Shown piece by piece: positions 37,901-47,281 of a stretch of 64,000 nt of DNA. Origin of the DNA: Struthio camelus (lineage: Eukaryota > Chordata > Aves > Struthioniformes > Struthionidae); contig NC_090942.1 in the NCBI RefSeq assembly GCF_040807025.1, forward strand, positions 77,047,987-77,111,986, in the 5' to 3' direction. The notes beneath the pieces were generated by a model. The model was not told the DNA's origin, made no database searches, and saw only the letters and a list, made by a program, of their open reading frames with translations. How positions within the stretch are numbered: the stretch's first letter is position 1; each line of letters starts with the position of its first letter. The position numbers were made by a program, and so were the translations under genes.

Positions 37901-40900
37901 CAGTTCCTTCCCACATTAAGTTTTTCAGAAAATGACTGTCCGCTTTGACACAAGACAAGAGTAAACAGGGTACAAACACTGTTTATTTACTGCTTAAAAA
38001 GTTTGTAAACTATTATCAAGCCTCCAACTTATTTGGGCAACCCAATAGGGCATTTTTAAAAATCCAATAACGTAATCATTCCAGACCAGATCTACTGACA
38101 TTTTAATTCACTAAAATAATTTCATACTGAATATAATAAGAAGTCACTATTTATCCTATAATTAAATTAAACTAGACTTGCAAAACAAAAGAACAGCTAC
38201 AGAGCATACCTCCTGCAAGTTCTGATCTTCTTGGGTCCAAGAATTCAAGACATGAGCCCCAGAATCACTCACAATGAAATTCACCTAAAAGGTTCAAACA
38301 AAAAAAAAAAGAAAAGAAAAAAGAAAAAAAATTAATGAATAACAGCAGCCAATCATAGCCACGAATTACAGCTACTTTCCTAAATCCAAACTAACATAAA
38401 TTACACCTTATTCAGCTATAATTAACTGATATTCACAAGGCAAACTAAAACAAATAAGACAATAACAAAAATACAAAGACATTACTCCTGCTATATTCAG
38501 GTACCTTCATAGTAAAGTCATGCTTAACAACTCACTCTAAAGCTTGTAAACTGTTACTAAGTCACGCCTCTATACCAAGTTAGCGCTACAAGATATTATG
38601 GATCGATTTCAATAGTCTGGTAACACTTCTGGTAGTAAAGTATCTACCAAGCAAAGTAAATTCCAGTGCTGCAATACAGCAATTCATTTTGCAAACTCTG
38701 TCACAGGAGATCTCAGAGGGTAACTCAGGGGTAACTATCTAGCTAGGTATCATAAACATCAGATACCAGAATATGTTCTCAAGTTACCAAAGTGAGTTGG
38801 AAGGAGACATGCCTTCCCTTTCAATTTCAGTTTTTCATATCACAGAGACTTCACTTCAGCCAAATGATTTGATTCAGTTAAGCATACACTTAATATATGC
38901 CATCACGGGACTCCATCATATGATTAGATATTCTTCTAAACTGGAGTTTAAGCTAAACATATACTGTCTTAGGACTGGGACATGCAATCCATCAAGGCAG
39001 TGCAGCTGATGTGCACCAAATTGCTAACTACCAGAGCTGCTTGTTAGTGCTGTGCCTATTCCCCAGCTGCTCTGACGCAGCTGCTATTCCATTATCACTA
39101 GTTTGTAGCAGTAGCACTGTCACAGGTTTAACATCTATGTTTTTTAAGGGTAACCAAAGTTAGGACATTGCACAACGATTTACTCAGTAATCAGGAAAGA
39201 CTGACTGACTTAGAGAACCAAGGATTAGTTGCCTAATTCACAATGCAATGTTACAGAACAGACTAGGCATGCTGGAATAGCACTGCCAGCCACCACAGAC
39301 TGAATATCAGAGTAATTATATCAGTAGTCTGATCTGGTGCAATTTTTTAATTCCAGGATTCCCCTAAGTTTGGAGCATCAGAAAACCAGAAGTGATCAAT
39401 CAATTCTTACTCTGTTTCCCTGTTTCAGTACTCCCTTATTATATTACTGTTTTCCTTGGAGAAATATAAATTTTGGTCTGTTTAAACTTGACATCTTATT
39501 TCATAACTAGAACAGTAACTTGACAGTTAACGGTGAAGTACCTGTTCAGAGGCGAGAAGCTTAGAGAAACAGTAAAAACAGCGCATCACATCATTTATAT
39601 TGGCTTTCTTTTCCTATGTTCTACGCTCCAGGAATTTTACGATACCTAACATAGTCCATAACAGCCCTTACAAAGTTCCAAAGAAACAGGTCTCCCCTCT
39701 CATCCATGTGCTAAAGTATGTACATCACAAAAAAAACATATATTAAAGAGAGAGACTCAGGAGCTGCTGCTTAGCTACTACTAAAAGTAAGAAGTTCTGT
39801 TTGCTACAGCAGATCACGACAACTTGATGGGATGCCAAGCACAAGTTCTGATTAGAGTTTAAACACTAAGTTGATGGAGGTTTCTCCACGCACATCACAG
39901 AAGTAACTGATCTCACACATAACAGGCATTTATCTTCGAGAGAAATAAGGGGGCTAAATGATATGTTTTGTTCCTTGTAGCTTGGTCCAAATTATACTAA
40001 CGTAACTCCAAAAAGGAGCGAGAGGACTTAGAACAAAGAAAGCTCTTCCAATGCTATGTTTTGCGTACATATGATTTATAGAGATCAAAAACATTTTCTT
40101 TCCTTGGTATTGCAGTTGTGTCAGTTTACACTTAGAGGGAAATGATACTACTCTGGAAACGCTTCCTAGTTTAAGCTGTAACTCTTCCCACTTTCTTCCA
40201 AGAAAACGCTTACAACAACAGTTTTGCTGTAAGTAAAACTATATGCCTAGCAAAATTCATCCTTCCGATATAGCATTTTTTCTGACTCAAAAGGAAGAAA
40301 GATCATCTAACACAAGGCAGTTTTCCACATCAAGTCTTAAGACATTGTTGTCTACAATCCCCATCAGCCCTACATTGGGATGCAAACTAATGCACTGCTC
40401 CAGTCTATGTCAGTCAAGTATCCCTCAACAAATATCAGTATCCTTAATCATTCCATCAGTTTTGCTTTTTAAGTTAGCTTGTTACTCATTAAGTGATTCT
40501 TGTCTAACACAGATCAACAAGAAGTCATGTAGATGCCTACAGGAGGGAAAGAAATATTCTTTTATAGAAGAAACTGGGTGCCAGGAAGCTCTCCCGCTTT
40601 TTCAAACTGGTAGTTTCAGACAGTTCCTACCACTTCCTACAGCCCCGCATTCCTTCAAAGTTAGCAATGAAAAACACAGGTAGCACTACCAGGTGTGTTT
40701 AGAACCAAAATTTGATTTAAAACAATACCTCACTCAAGCTTTTGTAAATTTAAAGAGCATGAGAACACAATAATCAATTTATACACTACCTTAAAGCTCC
40801 TCTCCCCATATTTTGCAACCAAGCACTGCGTGATACTAAGATGATTAAATGTCCCAAAAACAAATATGTAAAAGGATTCATTTACTATTCAAACTCTTTA

Positions 40901-41285
40901 TAAAAGCTATAAACTTAATCAACAGCTCAAAGATATTTTTATATAATAAATTATATTTCACCTCTTAATACAACAGCTAAAGATAATAAAACAGCTCATT
41001 AAAATGGGAAAACATCCCTGTACTATGAAGTATTACCTGCAAAGTATTGCTAGAACTTACCAGTTTTTTGAAAGGAAAAATATCATACATTATTCTACAG
41101 TACTCCATGGATGATTCCACTGAACAGGTCCATAGTGATTTTGATATGGGTGCTAGAGGTATAATTCCTTGGGTCCGATTCTTTACTAACATATCAAATT
41201 CAACATGTTGTCTACAGGATTCTGCCATATATGGGCAGTGATCCACAACAAAAACAGTTTTATGAGACTCAGAAAAGATTTTCAT
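19915..41285 (-). CDS. INTS13: Integrator complex subunit 13 (Asunder), 16 coding exons, 706 aa
   Basis: Minus-strand join from 41285 down to 19915; the sixteen exon parts are listed separately. They total 2121 nt, i.e. 706 codons plus stop, the same length as human INTS13 as I remember it, with every phase matching. INTS13 belongs to the Integrator complex, which cleaves snRNA and nascent mRNA 3' ends. It pairs with INTS14 and INTS10 in a separate module; Drosophila Asunder also affects dynein localisation. Visible: N-terminus [20 protein letters not shown] of a VWA-like fold; an acidic then basic stretch [18 protein letters not shown] (about 566-583) that looks like a nuclear localisation signal; exon 15, which coincides with the C-terminal segment reported to bind the INTS4/9/11 cleavage module (recalled as residues 649-694). 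Start: ATG at 41285, seven nt inside the second exon, after a noncoding first exon in the CpG island. Confidence 0.97.
20859..20994 (-). CDS. INTS13: INTS13 coding exon 15 (residues 649-694)
   Basis: Acceptor ccaattttag|, peptide [20 protein letters not shown] and [11 protein letters not shown]. This is the helix-rich piece that docks on the cleavage module in published Integrator work. Its donor is weak (GG|gtttgt); reading through it adds 13 residues ([13 protein letters not shown]) before a stop. Confidence 0.93.
21630..21769 (-). CDS. INTS13: INTS13 coding exon 14 (residues 602-649)
   Basis: Encodes [20 protein letters not shown] and [20 protein letters not shown]: a charged, Pro-rich linker, presumably disordered. 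Donor aaag|gtaagt. Confidence 0.93.
22981..23211 (-). CDS. INTS13: INTS13 coding exon 13 (residues 525-602)
   Basis: Encodes [20 protein letters not shown] then the basic KKRGRKRE nuclear-localisation-like cluster followed by acidic/Lys repeats. Donor aag|gtaaat; phase 2 on both sides. Confidence 0.95.
24203..24357 (-). CDS. INTS13: INTS13 coding exon 12 (residues 474-525)
   Basis: Encodes [20 protein letters not shown] and [16 protein letters not shown]. Acceptor gtattgcag| is strong; the donor aaaag|gttaaa is a poor match to the GTAAGT consensus. Confidence 0.94.
24756..24926 (-). CDS. INTS13: INTS13 coding exon 11 (residues 417-473)
   Basis: Encodes [20 protein letters not shown] and [13 protein letters not shown]. 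Acceptor tatcattag|, donor gct|gtaagt; phase 0 on both sides. Confidence 0.95.
25703..25881 (-). CDS. INTS13: INTS13 coding exon 10 (residues 357-416)
   Basis: Encodes [20 protein letters not shown] and [13 protein letters not shown], almost identical to the human protein. Donor aca|gtaaga. Confidence 0.96.
25938..25959. repeat. (AT)11 microsatellite
   Basis: Uninterrupted alternating AT/TA run, 22 nt, within an INTS13 intron. Confidence 0.95.
27382..27471 (-). CDS. INTS13: INTS13 coding exon 9 (residues 327-357)
   Basis: Encodes [20 protein letters not shown] and [11 protein letters not shown]. Acceptor atttttcag|, donor aatg|gtaaat; phase 1 on both sides. Confidence 0.95.
27535..27555. 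repeat. A21 homopolymer (T21 on the INTS13 strand)
   Basis: Twenty-one A in a row about 65 nt upstream of INTS13 exon 9 in transcript orientation. On the minus strand it is followed at once by gtag, giving a strong-looking decoy acceptor at 27532. Confidence 0.95.
28433..28522 (-). CDS. INTS13: INTS13 coding exon 8 (residues 297-327)
   Basis: Encodes [20 protein letters not shown] and WCTPRTNSV. Acceptor tattgcag|, donor gttg|gtaggt. Less conserved relative to human at its start than neighbouring exons. Confidence 0.93.
31766..31850 (-). CDS. INTS13: INTS13 coding exon 7 (residues 269-297)
   Basis: Encodes [20 protein letters not shown] and AHVDFLKS. Acceptor cttttaaag|, donor gtg|gtaagt. 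Confidence 0.95.
33385..33408 (-). CDS. INTS13: Candidate 24-nt cassette microexon of INTS13 (PTFNVCDQ)
   Basis: Minus strand shows a 30-nt T-rich tract ending ttttcttag|, then 24 nt encoding PTFNVCDQ, then the donor |gttagt. It lies 153 nt after exon 6 and before exon 7, both of which meet in phase 0, so inclusion adds exactly eight residues between IPMK and EEQH without shifting frame. The human protein as I know it lacks these residues, so this would be an alternative or lineage-specific exon. Not proven by homology. Confidence 0.4.
33562..33690 (-). CDS. INTS13: INTS13 coding exon 6 (residues 226-268)
   Basis: Encodes [20 protein letters not shown] and [12 protein letters not shown]. Acceptor ttgttccag|, donor aag|gtaata; phase 0 on both sides. 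Confidence 0.95.
35354..35444 (-). CDS. INTS13: INTS13 coding exon 5 (residues 195-225)
   Basis: Encodes [20 protein letters not shown] and [10 protein letters not shown]. Acceptor tttaag| (no C before AG), donor gag|gtaagg. Confidence 0.93.
36110..36215 (+). repeat. Possible ancient amniote interspersed repeat fragment
   Basis: The tract acacactgtgcaaggcaaca, cagtccctaggccaaagggt and taattagacaaaat resembles the common amniote repeat tail of the form cactgtacaa...cagtccctgccccaaagagc...taaatagacaag. The family name is not certain from memory. Confidence 0.3.
36635..36715 (-). CDS. INTS13: INTS13 coding exon 4 (residues 168-195)
   Basis: Encodes [20 protein letters not shown] and LAANSD. 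Acceptor tccttttag|, donor ca|gtgagt; phase 2 on both sides. Confidence 0.95.
37376..37578 (-). CDS. INTS13: INTS13 coding exon 3 (residues 101-168)
   Basis: Encodes [40 protein letters not shown] and [13 protein letters not shown] of the VWA-like domain. Acceptor tttaactag|, donor aaaag|gtgtgt. Confidence 0.96.
38210..38284 (-). CDS. INTS13: INTS13 coding exon 2 (residues 76-100)
   Basis: Encodes [20 protein letters not shown] and QNLQE. Acceptor ccttttag|, donor gag|gtatgc; 75 nt, phase 0 on both sides, so skippable in frame. Confidence 0.95.
41061..41285 (-). CDS. INTS13: INTS13 coding exon 1 (residues 1-75)
   Basis: The exon begins at 41292 after acceptor tatttcag|, with seven leader nt before the ATG. 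Encodes [20 protein letters not shown] through YDIFPFKKL. Donor ctg|gtaagt. Confidence 0.97.
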
Positions 41286-42629
41286 TTTCTTCCTGAAATA
41301 AATAGATGTTAAAATTAGTAAGAAAATGTATAAGGCAAAAAAAAAAAACACAGTAAAGCTCACTACACAATTTACATTGCATAAAAGTATCTTAATAGAA
41401 CAGTAGAATACACAAGCTTTTAAAGAGGTTTCTCTTACATTATTTAGATCATATTACATTCATTAACTACTATAAAACTATGTGTAAAGCCTCTAAAAAA
41501 AAAAAAAGGAAATATATTCACTGAAAGAACCTATTTATTTGCATGGAGACAAAAATATTCCCTAGAGCTCTCTTCAGTCCTTATATTTAATATACGAGAT
41601 TTCTACCCAGGAAGACACTAGTTTTCCTCAGGAGAAAAAAAAAAAAAAAAAACAGAAAATAAAATATGAATGTAAACTGTTGAAAAGCCAATAACGATGA
41701 ACAATGTTACCCTTTCCCCCTTCCCTAATTAAATGAAACATTTAAGAATACAAAAGTACAGAACCTGCTTGCTATTTAAAACTTATTTCTTAAAACAAGG
41801 CACAGAAAAAGAAATCCTTCGTGGATTAGCCTATATAGATGCCAAAGCAACATGCTTTTTGGTAGATTTTTACTTAGAATTTAGACTTCACTTTGCTAGA
41901 TAACACTAGTTATCCTTTTTTAAAAAATGAGTATTTGCATTCCTATGTTAACCTCTCATTGATACAAAGACCAGATCTTAAATTACTATAGCACCAATAC
42001 TTCTTGTCTAACAAGACTCACAGAAACACCCCTTGTATGCTTTCCAACTGTGAACCCCGAGAACTCTGCAGCAAAGTGTGGTGTGTTTTCCTGCTTCACA
42101 CCTACAGACTGGGTTTTCCTTTCACATCACATCACAGGAAGAAATACTTCTGAGGTCACTAAAGAATCTGGGCGCCATGTTCTGGACAGACATTATTATT
42201 TGGGGACACACACTACATATGAAAATAGATCTTAGCGCAGCGTTTGTAGGTGTCTTTCTTTCAAGTTCACCTCGCCTTTGGGTTTGGCTGTATCGTTTTT
42301 AGTATTTAAAGACAAAAATTTTTTTATTATTTATTATTATTTATTACTGCTGAGTGACAACGGACTATGCAAAAACAAGATATCAGACTCCTTGAAAAAA
42401 AAAATTGAGAAAATAGCCGGGCTGCCCCCAACTCGAGCCGACGGCGGCAGCACCCTGCTCCGCACCCCCTCCCCGGTGCCTGCCCCCCTCGGCTCGGCCG
42501 GGGGACACAGCTGCGTCCCGGCAGGCGCCAGGCCCCTCGCCCCGGGGCCCGCGAGGAGTCGCCAAGCGCCCCCAGGCGGCAGGGACACGCCAGCACAGAG
42601 CGGAGCCCGGGCGGCGGGAGGTCTCTTAC

Positions 42630-42660
42630 CTGGGCCGGCTCCTCCGGTGGTGCGGCGGTG
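42630..42660 (-). other. INTS13: INTS13 noncoding first exon, donor A
   Basis: Minus strand reads ggagccggcccag|gtaagagacc, a consensus donor (GT at 42629-42628) that would join the acceptor at 41293. Only the 3' end of this exon can be placed; its start lies somewhere to the right in the CpG island. Confidence 0.55.
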
Positions 42661-42953
42661 CCGGGCCTGCTCCGCGCCGCGCCCGGGCCCTGCCGCGGGC
42701 TCGCTCCGGGGAGGAGGGAGGGCCCCCGCGGGCCGCTCTAGACGGGGCCTGGCGCGGCCGCCTGCGGCCGGGCGGCCTCCATGCCCCTCCGCCCGCCGCC
42801 TCGGCCTCGCCTCCCTCCGCCGCCGGCTCCGCGGCGAGCGCGGGGCCCAGCTCCTGCCTGCGCGCCCGCCGCCCGCGGGGGTGGGAGAAGCGGCCGCAGC
42901 CCCCCCCGCTCCGCCCACCCCGGAGGCCCCGAGCCCCCCGCGCGGCCACTTAC

Positions 42954-42985
42954 GCCGCTGGCCTAACGGCTCCCCCAGCGCTGGC
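42954..42985 (-). other. INTS13: INTS13 alternative noncoding first exon, donor B
   Basis: Minus strand reads cagcggc|gtaagtggccg, a full GTAAGT donor (GT at 42953-42952), closer to the core promoter than donor A. Both could serve the same acceptor at 41293. The 5' end is not defined. Confidence 0.5.
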
Positions 42986-43130
42986 GGGGGGAGCGCCCCC
43001 TCCCTGCGGGCCCCCGCTCAGCCCAGCCCGGCCCGGCCCGGCCGCCCCGGCGCCGCGCCGGGCTCACGCACCCGCCATGACCCCCTCCCCCGCCCGCCGC
43101 CAGACTGCGGCGCCGCGCGACGCTGACAGC

Positions 43131-43140
43131 TCTCGCGAGA
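43131..43140. promoter_or_regulatory. TCTCGCGAGA palindrome, copy 1
   Basis: Exact 10-bp palindrome; the motif is known from TATA-less and bidirectional vertebrate promoters, where it sets transcription start activity. Confidence 0.8.
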
Positions 43141-43198
43141 CCTGCGCCGAGCGGGCGGGGCTTCAGCAGCAGCGGCGCCGCCGCCGCCGCGCCGGTAG

Positions 43199-43203
43199 CC
43201 AAT
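43199..43203. promoter_or_regulatory. CCAAT box (NF-Y type)
   Basis: AGCCAATGAG fits the NF-Y consensus RRCCAATSR well and lies between palindrome copies 1 and 2. Confidence 0.7.
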
Positions 43204-43247
43204 GAGAAGTGTCACCGCCCGGCGGGAGGTGCCGCGGGCGGTGGGGT

Positions 43248-43257
43248 TCTCGCGAGA
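43248..43257. promoter_or_regulatory. TCTCGCGAGA palindrome, copy 2
   Basis: Exact copy, 108 nt after copy 1 closes. Confidence 0.8.
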
Positions 43258-43269
43258 GGCGCCGCGTCC

Positions 43270-43279
43270 TCTCGCGAGA
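43270..43279. promoter_or_regulatory. TCTCGCGAGA palindrome, copy 3
   Basis: Exact copy, starting 22 nt after the start of copy 2 (about two helical turns). Confidence 0.8.
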
Positions 43280-43281
43280 GC

Positions 43282-43302
43282 CGGCGGCGGCGGCGGCGGC
43301 GG
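43282..43302. repeat. (CGG)7 trinucleotide repeat
   Basis: Seven uninterrupted CGG units directly after palindrome copy 3, likely within or at the start of the FGFR1OP2 5' UTR. A GCC-type run at 43176-43190 mirrors it on the INTS13 side. Confidence 0.9.
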
Positions 43303-43473
43303 CGCTCGCCCGGTGCCGCTGACAGGTAGCCGGGGCGGCCGTCGCCCCGCCCCCTGGCGGGGATCGCGCTTGGCCCCGGCTCTCGCCCGCCGCTTCCCGC
43401 CGCCGTTGGAGAGCGCGGCGGCCCGTCGGGGTTTCACCCCGGCGCCGGGCGCTGCCGGAGCCGCCGGTCATGA
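43300..43473 (+). other. FGFR1OP2: FGFR1OP2 noncoding (or nearly noncoding) first exon
   Basis: Ends at a consensus donor gtcatga|gtgagt (GT at 43474-43475). Joined to the acceptor at 47144 it supplies the leader. The ATG at 43470-43472 would read ATG A|AA ATG AGT, in frame with the usual start and adding Met-Lys. The 5' end is uncertain and set here only approximately. Confidence 0.6.
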
Positions 43474-46400
43474 GTGAGTGGCGCGCGGCGAGGAGGCGGC
43501 AGTTGGGCGGGCGGCCGTTGCGGCCGTTGCCGGGCGGAGGGCGGGGGGGGGGAGGGGCGAGCCCAAGGGTCAGGGGAGGGGGGGCAGTGGTGCGCGCGCG
43601 GGGCGCCGTCTCGTCGCCTTCCTTCCCCACACGGTGCCACGATACGCGCGGGCGTCGCGACAGTCCTGACTCAGCGCGCCTCGGCATCCGTCCTGGCGGC
43701 GCTGGGGCGGGAGGAGGCGGCCGCGTCGCGCCGCGCCGCGCCGGTGCCTCCCCGAGCGGGCCGGGACGCGACGCGACGCGATGCGCGGAGCTGCCGTTTA
43801 TATCACCGCGCTGCAGCCACGGCATCGTTCAAGGGCTGGAGCTGTTTTACTGTAGGGTGCTGGCAGCGGTGATGGTGCCCGCTCGGCTCGTGGGGCTCTC
43901 CTCTCGCGTAGATGGCAGTCATGGCCGTCTGCATCCTGCGTGAGACTGTTACAAACTGCAGGGTCGTGCAGCGTTACAAAACTGGTAACAGAAGAGAGAA
44001 CAACTGAAAATTTAAGCCATGGGGAAAAGGGGAGTTTTCAATGATGATGTAAAAGGAAGAAGATACAGAAAAATAGAGGAAGGTTATAGCTGTATACAGT
44101 CTTTATTTTGGGGGTTTTTGTGTGTTTTTTTTTTTTAAGGCAGCCAAATTAGATAACGAAAGCAATTAGTAAATGGCAGGAAGCGACAGGAAATGAGTAT
44201 GTAGGTTGCAGTATTGCTGTGCTGTTTTGAGCTGTTGCTCTTGCTACCTGTTGACACAGCTGTATTTATAAGATTGCAGACTAACAAATATACTTGCAGC
44301 TAGACACCTCTTCTTGGGCGGGGTGCAGGAGTCATAAACCTTACCTACTGTAGTCCTCATGCTTATAAACAAATCAATATACTATGAGGATTTGTTTGGC
44401 TCAAATGCAACTGATACCTTGGTTTGTTTCCAGATGTTCAGATTAAATTACAGAGTCACATCTATTTTAGGATAAGAAAGCATTTTGTTCTTAATAGCAG
44501 ACAAATGAGCAATTAGAATTTTAAATTCCAGGGATTAGGGCCAGTGGCATCCTACTCAAGATTTGGAACCACTATAAATTATTCTGTTACAAATAATGAT
44601 TCCCCTTTTTGAGGTACAAATCCTACATGAGAACAGGAAATGGTATCTGGCCTGTTAAAGCTTCTGCACGCACTGTAATGGTGAATTTGCGTGGCTGCAT
44701 TTCACCCAAGGTGCATATGTATCTTCCCTAACTCCTTCTCTGTGAAAACGAACCCAAGTGGCTTTGCTACAAACAGGCCTCTTGTGATCTTGTGTATGTT
44801 GGTCAAAATGATTAAGTGCAGAGAAGGGTGAATATCTACTGCATTTAAAAATGCTATTGATGCATACAAATTACCAGAGGTATTAACTCCAGTGTAGACT
44901 GAGTGCAAAAATTATTCTGAGTTCATGGGGAGGTCTGAGGGGCTTTGTTTAGACTAGCTGGAGAATTCATGACCAGTGAATCGAGTTAAAGACTGTTCTC
45001 CAAATTCTCCTGAATTATGGATCTGATTAAATCAATTTCTCTAACAGCTTGGACAGCTACCATGGCTGGGTCATTATCTGCGATACCTTATTTTTGTAGT
45101 CCGGAAAGAACATGAGCCCAAATTTGGAATGAGAAATGAGAAGCAAAAAAAGCAGATCCTTAGAAACTGTGCAGTATGAGTCCTTTCTTCATAATATTAA
45201 AAAGAGCTCAAACTGCTAAACCATAGTCAGTAAATCAACTACCTGTGATAATACACCAGTCTGCTGAAGAACTTGATTGATACCTCACATGCATAAATAC
45301 ATCATAGGGAAGTCACAATGAAAACTTTATTTTATAATAGGAAGGAATTAACTCTGTGAATTAACTGTATGTGTCAAAATGCTGATACTTTCAGTAATAC
45401 ATGAATCACACAAAACAATTTTAAACAGTTGTGCTCCATTTATAAAGGAAGCTCACTTACTGAAGCTTCTTTGTGAGTAAACAAGGCTCATACTCTCTGT
45501 GATGGTAGGGTCCCTAAAAGACAATTCTACTTAGAAAAAGTAAACTGAATGCTTTTGTATTAAAGCAGAGGGAGCATCTAACCCCATTGATGAAATTAAA
45601 ATGCTTTGGTTGATAATTTGATCTGAAAAGTTTAGATCTTGAAGAATGTTCTGGGATGCACAAACGCTCGTGAGGAAGAACATGCCAACCTCTCTTGCCA
45701 TCTGTCTTAGTTTCCACACACACGTTAATGCATGAAGGTAGGATGGTCTTGGTATGTCCCTTAATCTGTCAGTGGAGTGGTGAAATTTCCTTCATTTGAA
45801 ATATCCTTATTTTCACTACTTACCTGAGGCAGTGGGAGAACGTCAGCTGGGGAAAATGTGGAGATTTCATTAAGCTTGGCTTAAAGATACTAGGCTATGG
45901 TTTGTAAAGGTGCCTGAGGAAGTTAGAAAACCAACTCAGAGTGAATTTTTTTCCTGTAGTTCAGTGGCTCACTGACCTCTTATGCTTACAGAAATCCTTT
46001 AGCAAATGTCCAGGCTAAGAAAGGGATTTAGGTGATTCTTGCAGTAGCTTAGAAATTTTCTAGAAACAACTATCCAGCCTTACTTTTAATAAGACCTGTG
46101 ATTCTGATAGGCCTCTAGCATTGCTATCTTACTGTTAAAGAACTGTTCTAAAGAGTATCAGCAGATTTCCATTTCAGTAGAAAAAAATGTGAGTTTTTTT
46201 CAGTCTTCAAATTTGTCTTTTCCCTTTAAGAATCTTGGCCTTGAAACTTAACCTACCAAGAATGAATATGAGAACATCTAAATGTCAAGGCCAGCATTTT
46301 GAAAATGCTAGTATGTACAAACATTTTGCAATTTTAGCTATAGATGATTTCTGCTAACACCTACTGCAATTAGAAGACTGGTATTTTAAGTCTGGTTTTT

Positions 46401-47043
46401 TTGTTTGTTTGTTCTTTAACTAAGCTGTTGGCTTGCTCTATACTGTTGAAAACTTTACATATTTTAAAAATTCATCCCATGGAGTGATGTTTGTGTTCAG
46501 TTTTAGCTATAAATAGAACATAGGCTTTTGACTCGCTAAACATTTCCTGTGTAATTTTTTTCTACTCTGTCAGTTTTAGTTTTTCCCTCTGTGCTGCTTT
46601 AATTCCTCAGAATCTTGCAGCCCATTCTAGTCTATTAGCATTCTCCTTTATGCTGGATCTACACTTCTAAAATATCTTGATGCCACCTTAAGAAGCGTGT
46701 CTGACAGGTAGGAGGGCACATTAACTACTTCATTATTCAGTAACACATTTTTCTTTCTGCTAGTTACAGAAAGACTCCATATACTACTCGGTTTTATCTG
46801 TCCAGTAGTCCCATGTTTATTCTTCATAATATGTTGATCAGTACTGTTCTCACATCACAAAGTTTACTTTCATTTTCTTGCTCTAATATATGGCCTTAAC
46901 AGCAATTTAAAAGTAGGCAAGCCTTAGGTTTGGGAATAGGTTTTCCTGCTCCTAAAAGACAAAATTCTAAAATGTTTGGATATTTCTGTTTATACAGGGA
47001 AGAGGGAAAGGATGCGTTCAGCTGCTTCAGAATAAAAGATAAA

Positions 47044-47074
<31 letters not shown>

Positions 47075-47144
47075 CACTAAATAGTAGTTCTACTATATAA
47101 CAAACAGGTGCTTTTATGAAAAATAATACATTTCTGATCTTTAG
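43474..47144 (+). other. FGFR1OP2: FGFR1OP2 intron 1
   Basis: Begins inside the CpG island, with G-runs at 43532-43586, then turns AT-rich. Holds a (CA)13 microsatellite shortly before the acceptor. No other gene or repeat family recognised. Confidence 0.6.
47049..47074. repeat. (AC)13 microsatellite
   Basis: Uninterrupted AC dinucleotide run, 26 nt, about 70 nt before the acceptor of FGFR1OP2 exon 2. Confidence 0.95.
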
Positions 47145-47146
47145 AA

Positions 47147-47281
47147 ATGAGTTGCACAATTGAGAAAGCCCTAGCAGATGCGAAAGCGCTGGTGGAACGG
47201 CTAAGGGAACATGACAACGCTGCAGAAGCTCTTATTGAACAGACTACAGCTCTTAACAAGCGGGTGGAAGCAATGAAACAG
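47147..47281 (+). CDS. FGFR1OP2: FGFR1OP2 coding exon 1 (residues 1-45)
   Basis: Acceptor gatctttag| at 47144, then aaATG. Encodes [20 protein letters not shown] and [11 protein letters not shown]. Donor cag|gtttgt. Confidence 0.96.

Larger units (their letters stand above)
42430..43800. promoter_or_regulatory. CpG island and INTS13/FGFR1OP2 bidirectional promoter
   Basis: An abrupt switch from AT-rich to very GC- and CpG-rich sequence between two head-to-head genes. Contains noncoding-exon donors for INTS13 on the minus strand (42630, 42954) and for FGFR1OP2 on the plus strand (43473). The core 43130-43280 carries three TCTCGCGAGA palindromes, a CCAAT box and a GC box (gcgggcgggg, 43151-43160). 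No TATA box seen, as expected for a housekeeping divergent pair. Confidence 0.85.

Noticed and set aside
40243-40683. 146-codon plus-strand open frame in INTS13 intron 1
   Set aside because: No recognisable motif, no splice sites or promoter around it, and antisense to INTS13; within chance expectation for 64 kb.
42278-43126. 282-codon plus-strand open frame
   Set aside because: It lies in the CpG island where stop codons are rare; composition is Pro/Ala/Gly/Arg-only, overlapping frames on the other strand are equally open, and it covers INTS13 leader exons.
43163-43825. 220-codon minus-strand open frame and several overlapping ones
   Set aside because: Same cause: extreme GC content. No homology or splice logic, and it crosses the core promoter.
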